The notes: generated from the sequence alone by a model not told the origin. Shown: positions 1-9,504, counted from the first letter of the stretch. The stretch is DNA of 64,000 bases from Desulfolithobacter dissulfuricans (GCF_025998535.1 NZ_AP024233.1:124001-188000); one strand, 5' to 3'. Numbers and translations are program-made.

Positions 1-952
1 GGATTTCCACCCGTCGAGCTATGGCTATCGCCCAGGCCGCAGTTGTCATCAGGCGATATCCAAGGCGACGATGTTTATCCGTGACTACGATCGAAAGTGG
101 GTAGTTGATATGGATCTGTCCAAATGCTTTGACACCTTGGACCATGATCTCATCCTCAGCGCCTTTCGTCGCCGGATCAGGGACGGGAGTATCCTCGGTC
201 TCCTGGAGAAGTTTCTGAAGAGCGGTGTAATGACGGATTCGGGATTTACGGCTAGCGAGATCGGCAGTCCACAGGGCGGCGTGATCAGCCCTCTGATAGC
301 CAATGTGTATCTCGATTCTTTTGATCAATTCATGAAGAATCGTGGCCACCGAATAGTCCGCTATGCGGACGATATCCTGATTCTGTGCCAATCAAAGAAA
401 GCGGCCGAGAATGCTCTTGAGCAGGCACGGCACTATCTTGAAGGAGAATTGCTGCTGACTGTCAACCGTGAAAAGACCCATATCTGCCACAGCAGTCGGG
501 GCGTAAACTTTCTGGGAGTATCCGTATGCTCTCAGTATACGCAAATCCAGCGAGGCAAGATTAAGTCTTTCAAGGCAAAGGTCAAGGCAATGACCCGGCG
601 TAATTCCCCGGTGAATCTTGAGAAAGTGATTGCAGATCTCAATCCGCTCTTGAGGGGATTTGCCAACTACTTCCGGATAGCGAACTGCACAGGAGAATTT
701 TCAAGGCTGATGAGATGGATTCGGAGAAGACTGCGAGCCATCCAGCTGAAATTGTGGAAGAAGCCCAATCGGCTTCACCGCAGGCTGAGGCAGCTTGGAT
801 ACAGGGGGAAGTTTGATGCGATCAAAATGAACTCCTGGGCCAATGCGGCAAGTCCTTTGAGCCATTATGCCCTGCCCAACGGATATTTACACCGGGGCTT
901 GGGTCTCTTTGATCTTGGTGCTGTATCTACTGGAATCTCTGTTTCAATATGA
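1..952 (+). CDS. Group II intron reverse transcriptase/maturase, 5' truncated by window edge
   Basis: This is the C-terminal two thirds of a retroviral-type RT. It is open from base 2, in frame with the ATG at 71, to the stop at 950-952. The fragment carries the YADD catalytic motif (VRYADDILIL) and the RT block SPQGGVISPLIANVYLD. It also has a group II maturase X domain (LNPLLRGFANYFR and the basic region after it). No HNH endonuclease follows, as in endonuclease-free maturases such as class C. The visible protein equals the C-terminal part of the full copy ending at 22303. It would splice the intron RNA and reverse transcribe it at new sites. Confidence 0.92.
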   Translation, partial: DFHPSSYGYRPGRSCHQAISKATMFIRDYDRKWVVDMDLSKCFDTLDHDLILSAFRRRIRDGSILGLLEKFLKSGVMTDSGFTASEIGSPQGGVISPLIANVYLDSFDQFMKNRGHRIVRYADDILILCQSKKAAENALEQARHYLEGELLLTVNREKTHICHSSRGVNFLGVSVCSQYTQIQRGKIKSFKAKVKAMTRRNSPVNLEKVIADLNPLLRGFANYFRIANCTGEFSRLMRWIRRRLRAIQLKLWKKPNRLHRRLRQLGYRGKFDAIKMNSWANAASPLSHYALPNGYLHRGLGLFDLGAVSTGISVSI

Positions 953-1046
953 AGGAAAATAAACAGGAGCCGTATACGAGACCCGTACGTACGGTTCTGT
1001 GAGAGGGATGAGGCAAGCGTAATTAACTTGCCTCACCCTACTCGAT
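1..1046 (+). mobile_element. Group II intron, 3' portion (copy 1)
   Basis: The first 1046 bases match 21352-22397 with no difference that I could see, and the two flanks diverge right after the shared CTACTCGAT end. The segment holds most of the maturase gene, then a domain V hairpin that starts GAGCCGTAT and ends GTACGGTTC, and a domain VI stem (GAGGCAAG/CTTGCCTC). The 5' end lies outside the window. The 3' flank runs straight into the terminator of the PEP-CTERM gene. The identity with copy 2 implies recent transposition. The exact 3' boundary is inferred from the last shared base. Confidence 0.9.
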
Positions 1047-1066
1047 CGTTTTATGGCGAAATGCGG

Positions 1067-1101
1067 CCAAAAAAAGGCGCATGCCCGACCGGGCATGCGC
1101 C
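1067..1101 (-). terminator. Rho-independent terminator of the PEP-CTERM gene
   Basis: There is an 11-bp perfect inverted repeat (GGCGCATGCCC, loop of 4, GGGCATGCGCC at 1076-1101). Reading leftward it is followed by a run of seven T on the minus strand. It lies 39 bases after the stop of the gene at 1140-1934. Confidence 0.85.
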
Positions 1102-1139
1102 GGTGGTCGGAGAGGTTGCCATCCCTCCGACCCTTCCTC

Positions 1140-1934
1140 CTAGCGGTGCCTCTTCTTTCTGGCAAAACCTGCCAGTCCTGCCAGCCCGGCCCCGAACAGC
1201 ACCATGGTGGCCGGTTCCGGTACCGGTGCCACGGCGACCGGTACTCCTCCTTCAATCACGTCGTTTGCCCCTGTATCAGTCCAGTGGAGGCCAATTTCCG
1301 CCCCGGGGTCCAGTGAATCAAGATCCATGGTGATCACTATGGAGTCGGTGGCCCCGTTCTGGTCTTCATCCTCCAGGGTCCAGCTGCCCTCTCCCAGCGA
1401 AATCTCCGTGTCCCCGGGATCATACCAGGTCTCCTGAAGTTCATCCGGACCGCCGTACACGATACTGCTGTCGTCCACTGCAAAGAGCGTGGCCGCTCCA
1501 CCGCTGCTCAGGCCACTGGGTCCGGAAAACAGCCCGCTAAGATGAATGACCGCCTCCCATTGTTCCCCATTGCCGAAATAGTCTTCGTTGTAGCTGGTCG
1601 CCGCCGTGCCGTCGGGATTCCAGCCATCGGTGCTGATGAAAAGGTCGCCCGGTGCCTCGATAAACGGCAGGCCTGCCTGCCAGTAGAGAAAGAGGTTGGA
1701 GCGGATGGTGACCTCCAGGAGGGTGTCGGCAAAGGCGACCTCCATGGCGGTGATGTCATAGATGAAGCCGGGTCCGCGGACATCACGGTCCCCGGGAATC
1801 ACCGTACCGGTGCTGCTGTTCCAGCCGCTCGCGCCCCAGTAGTTGTCAATGATTGGTATCGCCCCGGCCTCCTGCGTGGCAGCAAGGGGGATGGAGAGCA
1901 CGCCGGCGATGAGAGCGGCACCAATCTTGTTCAT
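1140..1934 (-). CDS. PEP-CTERM sorting domain-containing protein
   Basis: The protein has 264 residues. It starts with a signal peptide (MNKIGAALIAGVLSIPLAAT) and ends with a textbook PEP-CTERM tripartite signal: VPEPATM, a hydrophobic stretch of about 17 residues, then the basic tail ARKKRHR. Such proteins are exported by Sec and processed at the inner membrane by an exosortase, usually as part of the exopolysaccharide matrix. No exosortase gene is in the window. The middle is acidic and rich in G, D and W; I do not recognise a named domain. It is transcribed divergently from the adhesin gene, with its own terminator. The function beyond surface or matrix location is unknown. Confidence 0.9.
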   Translation of the reverse strand: MNKIGAALIAGVLSIPLAATQEAGAIPIIDNYWGASGWNSSTGTVIPGDRDVRGPGFIYDITAMEVAFADTLLEVTIRSNLFLYWQAGLPFIEAPGDLFISTDGWNPDGTAATSYNEDYFGNGEQWEAVIHLSGLFSGPSGLSSGGAATLFAVDDSSIVYGGPDELQETWYDPGDTEISLGEGSWTLEDEDQNGATDSIVITMDLDSLDPGAEIGLHWTDTGANDVIEGGVPVAVAPVPEPATMVLFGAGLAGLAGFARKKRHR

Positions 1935-2325
1935 GGAAAAACCTCGGATGTTTTTTGTCTGTTGGCTTTTTCAACTGCAAGTAGCATGCCTCCTTCTTTT
2001 ATGTAATTATTTTAATAGGTTACCTGTGTTGTATCTGGCTGGGCAGTGGCTTAGGGCTCTTTTTCTCCGGAAAAACGGGAAAATCGTCAATTTTTTCCGA
2101 AAACCTGAAAATACGTATGGCCGGTTCGTTTTTGTGGAATCCTGCCCCGGGGTGTTTTGCCGGTTTTGGCGGCCGGTTGAAGTGAAAAAATCATCCCATT
2201 GGACCATGGTACAATGGACATGAGTTCTGGATGTGGTTCTCTTTAAAAGAGAATAACTGGTCTCTCCCTGGCCTTGGATGGACATGGAGAGGCGGTCATT
2301 TTGTACAACCCGGGAGAGAGCAGAT
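1935..2325. other. Divergent intergenic region between PEP-CTERM gene and adhesin gene
   Basis: These 391 bases hold no convincing gene. They are more AT-rich than the neighbours and must carry the promoters of both divergent genes. Visible structure: a GGAAAAA...TTTTTTCC hairpin around 2070-2100, an inverted repeat CCATTG/CAATGG at 2196-2217, and a palindrome at 2237-2253. I cannot assign sigma-factor boxes with confidence. Confidence 0.6.
2237..2253. promoter_or_regulatory. Palindrome, candidate operator upstream of the adhesin gene
   Basis: A perfect 7-bp inverted repeat TTCTCTT-TAA-AAGAGAA lies 73 bases before the adhesin start codon. The symmetry and position suit a dimeric regulator, for example the LuxR-type protein encoded at the other end of the gene. 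No T-run follows, so a terminator is unlikely. The operator role is inference. Confidence 0.35.
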
Positions 2326-5160
2326 ATGGTGGAAAACAGCGGTGGACAGCAGCCGGCCGGGCCGGATGCACCGATGGAAGTCGGCAGGGTGGCGGTTCTG
2401 TACGGACGGGTCAGGGCCGTGGCCGGGGATGGGAGCCAGCGGCTCCTGCAGCCTGACAGTCCGGTTTTTGCCGGCGAGGTGATCGTCACCGGACCCGACG
2501 GGATGGTCTCCATTGTTTTTGACGATCAGCTCCAGACCCAGCTTGACCTGGGGAGGATGTCCGAGGTGCTGCTCGATGACGATGTTCATGGCGGGACGGA
2601 TGGTCTGGATCTGCAGGACGCGGTCAGCGAGGTGGAGGATATCCAGCAGGCCCTGCTGGATCCGGATTTTGACCCCACCCTGGAAGAGGAGCCGCCGGCC
2701 GCTGGTCTGTCCCTTTCCGCAGGGGATCATTACTATGTCAAGTTCGATGCCATCGGGGCCGAGGTCCTGCCGGATAACCCTGTCGTCACCACTGACTCGC
2801 CGCCGGATTTTACCGCCCCGGATCCTGTGGCCGGGGAGGACAGGCCGCCGGTGGCTGCCGATCTGCAGCCCGTGGCCGAGCCGGACCAGGTCCAGGTAGA
2901 GGAATCGGCAGCAGCGCCCCGGGTGACAGCGGGCAACCTGCTGCAAAACGATGCCCCGGGCGATGGGCCGGTCACCGTAACCGGGGTGGAAATCGGCGGC
3001 GTGAGCTATACCATTGCCCCGGGCCAGACCGTGACCCATACCACTCCTCTGGGTGGCCAGCTGTCCGTGTCCAGCGATGGCTCCTACACCTACTCCATCC
3101 AGGGAGCCATCCTCCACGAAACCCATGGCCAGGGGGACGGGCTGGTCGACCAGGAGACCTTTACCTATACGGTAACCGATGGTGATGGCGATTCCTCCCG
3201 GAGCACCCTCACGGTCCATATTCTCGATTCCGCCCCCAGGCCGGGCCGGATTCCAACATGATCATGGAGGGCGGGAGGAAGGTAGTGCGACAAGCGTCGG
3301 TGGCAACCTTATTTTTGGCTGGGACGATGGACGGTATGAACCGGCGGCCGAAGACAGTCAGGGTGCTGACCAGGGGTTGCACCTGGTCCGGGTGGAGGGT
3401 GACCTGGCCCCCGGGGAGACCTTTGCCCTCGATACGCCCCTGGCCACCGTTCTTGGCGGCACCATAACCTTCCACAGCGATGGAAGCTATCTCTACACCG
3501 CCCCGGATCGGGTCGGCAATCCCCTGGATGGTGATGGCCATAATCAACCGGTCTCGGAACAGTTCACCTATACGGTGGAGGATCGGGACGGCAGTCCGGC
3601 CAGCGCTGTTCTCACCGTGACCGTGGTCGACAGTGAACCGGTGGCTGTCCAGGACAGTCTGGTCGTGGAAGAAGGACCGGGCAACCAGGTCAGTGGCAAT
3701 GTGCTGGTAAATGACCAGGCCGGGGCAGATGGTGCCCTGCATCTCGTCGGGGTCAGCGGTGATTTTGCCGCCGGAGTGAGTTTTGCCCTGGATACGGAGC
3801 TGGCCACGGCCCAGGGTGGCACGATCATCTTTCATGCCGACGGCGGGTTTACCTACACTGCGCCGTCCAGCATCGACCACGGGGACTTGGTCCCGGACCG
3901 GGAACTCTTTTCCTGCCAGGTGGAAGACGGCGACGGTTCCCGGGATTCCGCCACCCTGTCGATCACGATCACCGACGATCAGCCTTCCTTTACCCTTACG
4001 CCGCCGATCCTTCTTGCCAACGAGACCGGCAACAGTCTGACCGCGGACCTGGGCCTTGTCTTCGGCGCCGATGGAGCGGCTCCGGCCGGGGAATCCCTCC
4101 AGATTGTCGGGACAACGGATGCCCACGGGTACGTGGTGGATAACGCCGGCCGCCAGCTCACCTCGGACGGCCAGAATCTGCTGTACCTGGACGATGGTCA
4201 GGGCACCCTGAGCGCAGTGCGCGAGTTCGACCACCACCCGGTTTTTACGGTCAACGTTGACCCTGAAACCGCCACCTGGACCGTGTCTCTGGATGAAACC
4301 TACGGGCTGGACCACACCCTGGTTCAGGATATCGGTGAAACAGTGAACGCAGGCAACCCCCTGGAGCTGCACTTCGACGCCCCGGTGAGTTCCATGAGTG
4401 CCACCCTGGAGGGCCTCGACAGCGTGGCCATCATGGGCAGTATCTATGGCGAACAGGCGGTCTGGACCGCCTGCCTGGACGGAGAACAGGTGGCCACCGG
4501 GGTGGTGAACGGTGATCTCCTTCTGGGTCAGGAACAGGTCCTGACCGTGGACCTGGCTCAGACCGGCTCCCTCTTTGACACGGTGGTGCTGGAATATGAT
4601 GACGCGCCGGTGCCCCTGATGGGAGCCTACCGGGTTGTCTCGATCAGCAGCGAAATGAATCATTCGCTCAGCTATGATGTGGTGGCCACCGATGGGGACG
4701 GGGACACGGTTTCGGGTCGGCTCAATGTCGTGCTGGACGGGGATGGAGATATCATTGGCACCCATGGCCCGGATGTGATCGGTGGCAGCTCGGAAGGGGA
4801 CATCCTTGTTGGCGGCGACGGGGATGATCTCATTCTGGGCCACGGCGGCGACGATACCCTTTTTGGCTCCAGTGGTAAAGATAGCCTGGATGGCGGGTCA
4901 GGGAACGATACCCTGGTCGGTGGTCCGGGCGAGGATATTCTGGTCGGTTCCGAGGGGGATGACGTCCTGTTCGGGGGTGATGCGGACGGCCTGCCAGGAG
5001 CCGGTGTCGACACCCTGACCGGCGACGGGGTGGCCGATTCCTCCGATGCGGGAGGTGATCTCTTTGCCGATGCCGGTGGTGATCTGCTCACCGATGGCAC
5101 CGATGATCCCGGATATACCAGCGTGGATGACCTGGTGCCCCGCCGGAGCCCACCGTGTAG
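2326..5160 (+). CDS. Retention-module, type I secreted RTX/VCBS adhesin (LapA-like), frame broken near 3230-3280 and near 5138
   Basis: The ATG at 2326 is preceded by GGGAGAG. Residues 15-90 form the N-terminal retention module seen in LapA-type adhesins (GRVRAVAGDGSQ..., LQPDSPVFAGEVI, LDLGRMSEVLLDDD). A PAAG motif (residues 124-127) matches the di-alanine site cut by LapG proteases. Then come cadherin-like/VCBS repeats (FTYTVTDGDGD types), RTX glycine-rich repeats (GGDGDDLILG, GGSGNDTLVGG) at about 4770-4990, and a type I secretion tail. The frame shifts inside 3230-3280, and again near 5138, after which VPPEPTV and stop TAG (5158-5160) fit. Without the second shift the frame runs to 5290 and overlaps the next gene. 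Both breaks lie at G/C runs. Repaired length is about 945 residues. The protein would be held in the outer-membrane channel until LapG cleavage. Confidence 0.82.
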
Positions 5161-5198
5161 TGGTCACATCCTTTGGTTGCTGCCCGGGTTGGGAGCTC

Positions 5199-5849
5199 TC
5201 AACTCTGCTCTGTCCCATGGAGGAGCAGGGCCAGGTTCAGGCGGCCGCGGGTCCCGGTCTTGGCGTAGATGGCGCTCAGATGCGCCTTGACCGTTCGCTC
5301 CGTGATCTCCAGCCTGTGCGCAATCTGCGGGTTGGTGAGCCCCTGGGCAACCAGCGAGGCTATCTGGAACTCCCGGTCGGAGAGTTCGGGCAGGATCCTG
5401 TCCCGGCGCGATCCGGCCGCTGTTTCCGGGCTCCCGCTCGCTCCTTTTCCACCACCAAGCGACGTCCGGATCAGGTGGGCCATCAGCTGCTGGCCCACCC
5501 ATACCGAGCCGGTGAGAATCACCCGCACCGCTTCCTGGAGTCTGGCCGGGGCGATGTAGGTGTTGGCATATCCCACCACTCCGAGACGGAGCAGGGCCAG
5601 TCCCTCGTTGTTGTCCGGCCGGTCGGAGAGGACAAAGAGTCGGCAATGCGCCATATTACGACAGAGCCGGCCGACGGTTTCCAGGTCCACCATGGTCCGG
5701 TGCAGCAGCAGAAGGTCTGGTTGTGCTTCGCGAAGCAGGATACCCAGATCCCTGAGGACCGAGGCATGGAAGATGTCATGCTGGCCGGAGAGGGCCGCCT
5801 GCCACCGGTTGCGCACCGGGTCGCGGTCACTGCAGATAATGAGGTTCAT
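5199..5849 (-). CDS. LuxR/NarL-family transcriptional regulator with degenerate receiver domain
   Basis: This protein has 216 residues. The C-terminal part (about 150-210) is a LuxR-type helix-turn-helix (LSDREFQIASLVAQGLTNPQIAHRLEITERTVKAHL). The N-terminal part (1-120) folds like a CheY receiver but has lost its chemistry. The phospho-acceptor Asp is replaced by His (PDLLLLHRTM), and the conserved Lys of the GYLLK segment is replaced (GYANTY). Phosphorylation control is therefore unlikely. It starts 6 bases after the stop of the membrane-fusion gene, so it is the last gene of an ABC-MFP-regulator operon. A role in controlling the convergent adhesin gene is inferred from position. Confidence 0.85.
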   Translation of the reverse strand: MNLIICSDRDPVRNRWQAALSGQHDIFHASVLRDLGILLREAQPDLLLLHRTMVDLETVGRLCRNMAHCRLFVLSDRPDNNEGLALLRLGVVGYANTYIAPARLQEAVRVILTGSVWVGQQLMAHLIRTSLGGGKGASGSPETAAGSRRDRILPELSDREFQIASLVAQGLTNPQIAHRLEITERTVKAHLSAIYAKTGTRGRLNLALLLHGTEQS

Positions 5850-5855
5850 CTCGTG

Positions 5856-7226
5856 CTATCTCTCCCGCAGGGCCATCATCTTCGCCCGGAGCATGGGCTT
5901 GAGCAGGTAGGAGAGGATGGTCTTTTTTCCGGTCAGGATATCCACGGTGACCACCATGCCCGGGATGATGGGCAGGGGATTGTCGGCCGGGCCGAGGTAG
6001 TTGCGGTCGGTTCGCAGCCGGACAAGATAAAAACTGTTGCCCTTCTCGTCAGTGATCGAGTCGGCACTGATGTGCTCGAGCCTTGCCTCCAGGCCGCCGT
6101 AGACGGTGAAATCATAGGCCGTGAATTTGACCATGGCCTTCTGATCCGGGTGGAGAAAGGCGATATCGGCCGGCTTGATCCGCGCCTCGACGAGCAGGGT
6201 ATCCTCCAGGGGGACGATCTCGATCAGGTCCATTCCGGGCTTGATGACTCCGCCCACGGTACTGACCAGGATCCGGTTGACCGTTCCCCGTACCGGCGAG
6301 CGGACCGCGGTCCGCTGGAGCCGGTCCATGAGGGCCACCGAGGTTGCCGAGAGTTCTTCCAGCCGGGCATAGGCCTCGCCAAGTTCTGTCTTGGCCTTGT
6401 TGGCAAAGGCGAGTCGTTTCTCTTCCAGTGCCTGCTCGGCCTCGACGATCCTGGACCGGCCCCGGGGTATGGCCAGCCGGGTCGATTCGATCTCTCCCTG
6501 CATCTGGCTGAGCTGGCGTTCCAGCCGCAGGACCTCCACCATGGAAACGGCGCCTTCCTTCATCAGCGGCCGGGTCATCTGCAGCTCTTTTTGCAGCAGG
6601 TCATGGGTCCGGGTCAGTTCCCGCAGCCTGGCTTCCAGCTCTGTCACTTCCTGCTGCCGCTGCCGGAGCTGTTCCCTGAGGACCTGCAGGGAGGCGGCCA
6701 GCTCCTTTTGTCTCGAGGCATGGAGCTCATGTTCCCGCTCACCGATAGCAGGCATCTCCCGCGCCACCTCTTCCGGAACCTCAAAGGGAGCCTGGTTGAT
6801 TTCGGCCTCCAGCCGGGCGATCCTGGCCTTCAGGGCCAGGGTCTGGACACGGCTTTCCTGATACGGAGCCGAGAACCTGGTTTCGTCGATGCGCAGCAGC
6901 AGCTGCCCCCTGTCCACCACATCGCCCACCTGAACCAGAATCTCCGAGAGGATGCCGCCTTCCAGGTTCTGGATGACCTGTACCTGGCGGGAGGGTATGA
7001 CCTTGCCGGTGGCCCGGGTGACCTCCTCTATCTCGGAATTGGCGGCCCAGTAGATGGCCAGGGCGAAAAAGAGCACCACCATCCACAGGATGAGCCGGCC
7101 GCCGCGGGGCGACTGGACGAGAATGGATGTGCGGATATCGGTTACCAGGTCCACGTCGCGGGCCGGCATACGCCGGAATATACCGGGAGATTTTTTCTGG
7201 TCGGGTTGTTTTTCTGTTCTGGCCAT
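5856..7226 (-). CDS. lapC: HlyD-family membrane fusion protein of type I secretion (LapC-like)
   Basis: The protein has 456 residues: a short cytoplasmic N-terminus, one membrane helix at about 45-62 (LILWMVVLFFALAIYW), a biotinyl-lipoyl-like half (VIQNLEGGILSEILVQVGDVV), a long coiled coil (about 130-290) and a C-terminal beta-barrel region with the second lipoyl half (TAVRSPVRGTVNRILV). This is the standard adaptor that links the inner-membrane ABC exporter to a TolC-type channel. It sits 7 bases downstream of the exporter gene and close to the retention-module adhesin, so the adhesin is the likely substrate. Length and domain order are normal for the family. Confidence 0.92.
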   Translation of the reverse strand: MARTEKQPDQKKSPGIFRRMPARDVDLVTDIRTSILVQSPRGGRLILWMVVLFFALAIYWAANSEIEEVTRATGKVIPSRQVQVIQNLEGGILSEILVQVGDVVDRGQLLLRIDETRFSAPYQESRVQTLALKARIARLEAEINQAPFEVPEEVAREMPAIGEREHELHASRQKELAASLQVLREQLRQRQQEVTELEARLRELTRTHDLLQKELQMTRPLMKEGAVSMVEVLRLERQLSQMQGEIESTRLAIPRGRSRIVEAEQALEEKRLAFANKAKTELGEAYARLEELSATSVALMDRLQRTAVRSPVRGTVNRILVSTVGGVIKPGMDLIEIVPLEDTLLVEARIKPADIAFLHPDQKAMVKFTAYDFTVYGGLEARLEHISADSITDEKGNSFYLVRLRTDRNYLGPADNPLPIIPGMVVTVDILTGKKTILSYLLKPMLRAKMMALRER

Positions 7227-7233
7227 GGGTCGG

Positions 7234-9402
7234 TTACAGGCTCAGTTGTCCGGTCTTGAGCGCTTCCAGCACCCGGCTCCGGGGGCCGTCGGCAACCACG
7301 GTGCCGTTGTCGATTACGATGATCCGGTCCACCAGGTCAAGCAGGGAGGCCCGGTGGGTGATAAGGATCAGGGTCTTGGGGGCCAGGAGAGTGGTCAGGC
7401 GGGTCTTGAGGCGCGATTCGGTCCGGTTGTCCATGGCGCTCGATGGCTCGTCCAGCACCAGGACCGGCGGATCGTGGAGGATGGCCCGGGCCATGGCCAC
7501 GCTCTGGCGCTGGCCGCCGGACAGGCCGCTGCCCTGTTCGCCAATCTCCATGTCAAAACCCATGGGGTGGTGATTGACGATTTCAGTGACTCCGGCCAGT
7601 TCCGCTGCCTGCAGGACGGTGTCGTCGTCCACATCGGGTGAACCAAGGATGATGTTGTCGCGGATGGTGCCCCGGAAGAGCACGATGTCTTGGGGCACGT
7701 AGCCGATGACACGGCGCAGCTGGGCTGGATCGATCTGCCGGATATCGGTCCCGTCCATGCAGACCATGCCCGCGGTCGGCTGGTAGAGTCCGAGCAGGAG
7801 CTTGCCCAGGGTGGTCTTGCCCGAGCCGATGGGGCCTATGATGCCCACCTTTTCCCCGGGCTCGATGGAGAGGGTGATGTTTTTCAGGGTCTCCACCTTC
7901 TGGTCCGGATAGGCAAAGTTGACCTGCTTCAGGCTGATAGCGCCGCGAAAGGTGGCCCGGTGGAGAAAGTTTTTCCCTGCCGGCCGTTCCACCGGCAGGG
8001 CCATGATCCGGTTCAGGGTCTGCAGGGCGGCCCGGGCCCGGTGAAACCGGGTGGCCAGGCTGACAACCTGGGACATGGGCGCCACGGCCTGGCGGGTCAG
8101 GATCACCAGGGCGATGAGACCGCCCTGGGTCAGCTCACCGGCAGCGATCCGGTACACCCCGGCAACAACCACTCCCACCACGGTCATGTTGAGGATGAAA
8201 TTGGCCACATGGTTGACCGACGAGGAGAGGAACCTGGCCCGGGCACTCCATGTGGCGATGTAGGAGACCGCTTCCTCCCAGGCACGCTGGAGCTGGCCCT
8301 CGGCGCCGAGCATCTTGATGGTCTCGATACCCGACAGCCCCTCCACCAGGATACCGTTTTTCTGGGCCGCGGCGGAGAAATTCTTTTCCACCGCTTTTTT
8401 CAGGGGAACCTGGATCAGGGCCGCGTAGAGGAGCAGGAGAAGGATGGCCCCTGCGTGGATCAGGGCGATGGGGCCGCCCAGGTACCAGATCGCGCCCAGG
8501 GCCAGGAACATGAAAGGCAGGTCGATGAGCGCGGTGATGGAAAACGAGGTGATGAAGTCGCGGATCGATTCAAACTGCTGCAGGTTTTTGGCAAAGGCGC
8601 CGACGGATTTGGGGCGAAACTCCATCCGCAACCCGAGCACCTTTTCAAACAGCATGGCCGAGAGCTGCAGGTTGGCCTTCTTGCCAGCCTCGTCGACAAA
8701 ATAGCTGCGCAGACCCCGCATGACGAGGTTGAACAGGTAGACCACGCCAATGCCGGTCGCCAGGACCCAGAGGGTCTCGAAGGCATTGTTGGGGATGACT
8801 CGGTCATAGACGTTCAGGGTGAAAAACGGTCCGGCCAGGCCAAAGACATTGATCAGAAACGAAGCGATCAACACATCGCGATAAATACGCCAGGATCGGG
8901 CCAGGGTGGACCAGAACCAGCGCTTTTCCCCGCCAGAGGTGTCCATGGTCTCCTGCCGGTTGCGGAACCTGGGGCGGACAAAGATGGCATAGCCGGTGTA
9001 GAACTCCTCCAGTTCGCTGCAGGCGAGGGTTTCTTCGCCCATTCCGGTTTCCGGCAGCAGCACGGTGATTCGCTGCCTGTCCCGGTCGATCTCCAGGGCT
9101 ATACAGGCCCGGTGACCGTCAAGCAGCAGGACCGCCGGCAGTTCCAGGTTGGTCATGGAGGCCAGGGGCCGCTTGACGACTCGGGATGCCATTTGGGCCC
9201 GTTCGGCCGCCCTGGCAAAAAGCTCCACGGTGAGCCGGTTTCGCACCAGCGGCAGGCCGGCCCGCAGCGCGGTCCTCGAGGCCGGACAGCCGTGGATCCG
9301 GGCCAGCTGGACCAGGCAGTCGGTCAGGGGGTCGTCAAAGGTATCGGTATCACTGCCCGGGGTCCACTTGGTTTCCGGTTCGGCAGCCGTGGCAACGGTC
9401 AT
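7234..9402 (-). CDS. lapB: Type I secretion system permease/ATPase (LapB-like)
   Basis: This is a 722-residue ABC half-transporter. Residues about 1-150 form a C39-peptidase-like domain that lacks the catalytic Cys (HGCPASRTALRAGLP does not match the protease motif), as in LapB/HlyB-type exporters that do not cleave a leader. Membrane helices occupy about 165-440. The ATPase has Walker A GPIGSGKTT (near 525), signature LSGGQRQS (near 627) and Walker B VLVLDEPSSAMD (near 646). It would energise export of the RTX adhesin. The start ATG lies in the short divergent gap shared with the small gene at 9505. Confidence 0.94.
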   Translation of the reverse strand: MTVATAAEPETKWTPGSDTDTFDDPLTDCLVQLARIHGCPASRTALRAGLPLVRNRLTVELFARAAERAQMASRVVKRPLASMTNLELPAVLLLDGHRACIALEIDRDRQRITVLLPETGMGEETLACSELEEFYTGYAIFVRPRFRNRQETMDTSGGEKRWFWSTLARSWRIYRDVLIASFLINVFGLAGPFFTLNVYDRVIPNNAFETLWVLATGIGVVYLFNLVMRGLRSYFVDEAGKKANLQLSAMLFEKVLGLRMEFRPKSVGAFAKNLQQFESIRDFITSFSITALIDLPFMFLALGAIWYLGGPIALIHAGAILLLLLYAALIQVPLKKAVEKNFSAAAQKNGILVEGLSGIETIKMLGAEGQLQRAWEEAVSYIATWSARARFLSSSVNHVANFILNMTVVGVVVAGVYRIAAGELTQGGLIALVILTRQAVAPMSQVVSLATRFHRARAALQTLNRIMALPVERPAGKNFLHRATFRGAISLKQVNFAYPDQKVETLKNITLSIEPGEKVGIIGPIGSGKTTLGKLLLGLYQPTAGMVCMDGTDIRQIDPAQLRRVIGYVPQDIVLFRGTIRDNIILGSPDVDDDTVLQAAELAGVTEIVNHHPMGFDMEIGEQGSGLSGGQRQSVAMARAILHDPPVLVLDEPSSAMDNRTESRLKTRLTTLLAPKTLILITHRASLLDLVDRIIVIDNGTVVADGPRSRVLEALKTGQLSL

Positions 9403-9504
9403 GGTTACAGTTCGGTTGGGTGTTGTTGTGCAGGGCGAAGTTGCATGCTACTATGATTTAAGCACAAGGACAGGGGGCGGTCAAATACTCTTTGGGAGAT
9501 CAAT

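Noticed and set aside
3200-3290. Programmed ribosomal frameshift in the adhesin
   Set aside because: No slippery heptamer plus pseudoknot arrangement is evident, and the second break near 5138 has the same G/C-run context, so error or decay is simpler.
3209-4843. Long minus-strand open frame opposite the adhesin gene
   Set aside because: It is a shadow of the repeat-rich, GC-rich adhesin coding strand; composition is His/Gly/Arg-rich without any domain, and it spans the adhesin repeats.
5046-7259. 737-codon plus-strand open frame opposite the membrane-fusion gene
   Set aside because: Shadow frame rich in H, G, Q and D with no domain; the minus strand carries clear regulator and HlyD-family proteins.
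7690-9456. 588-codon plus-strand open frame opposite the ABC exporter
   Set aside because: Shadow frame; the minus strand has all ABC motifs.
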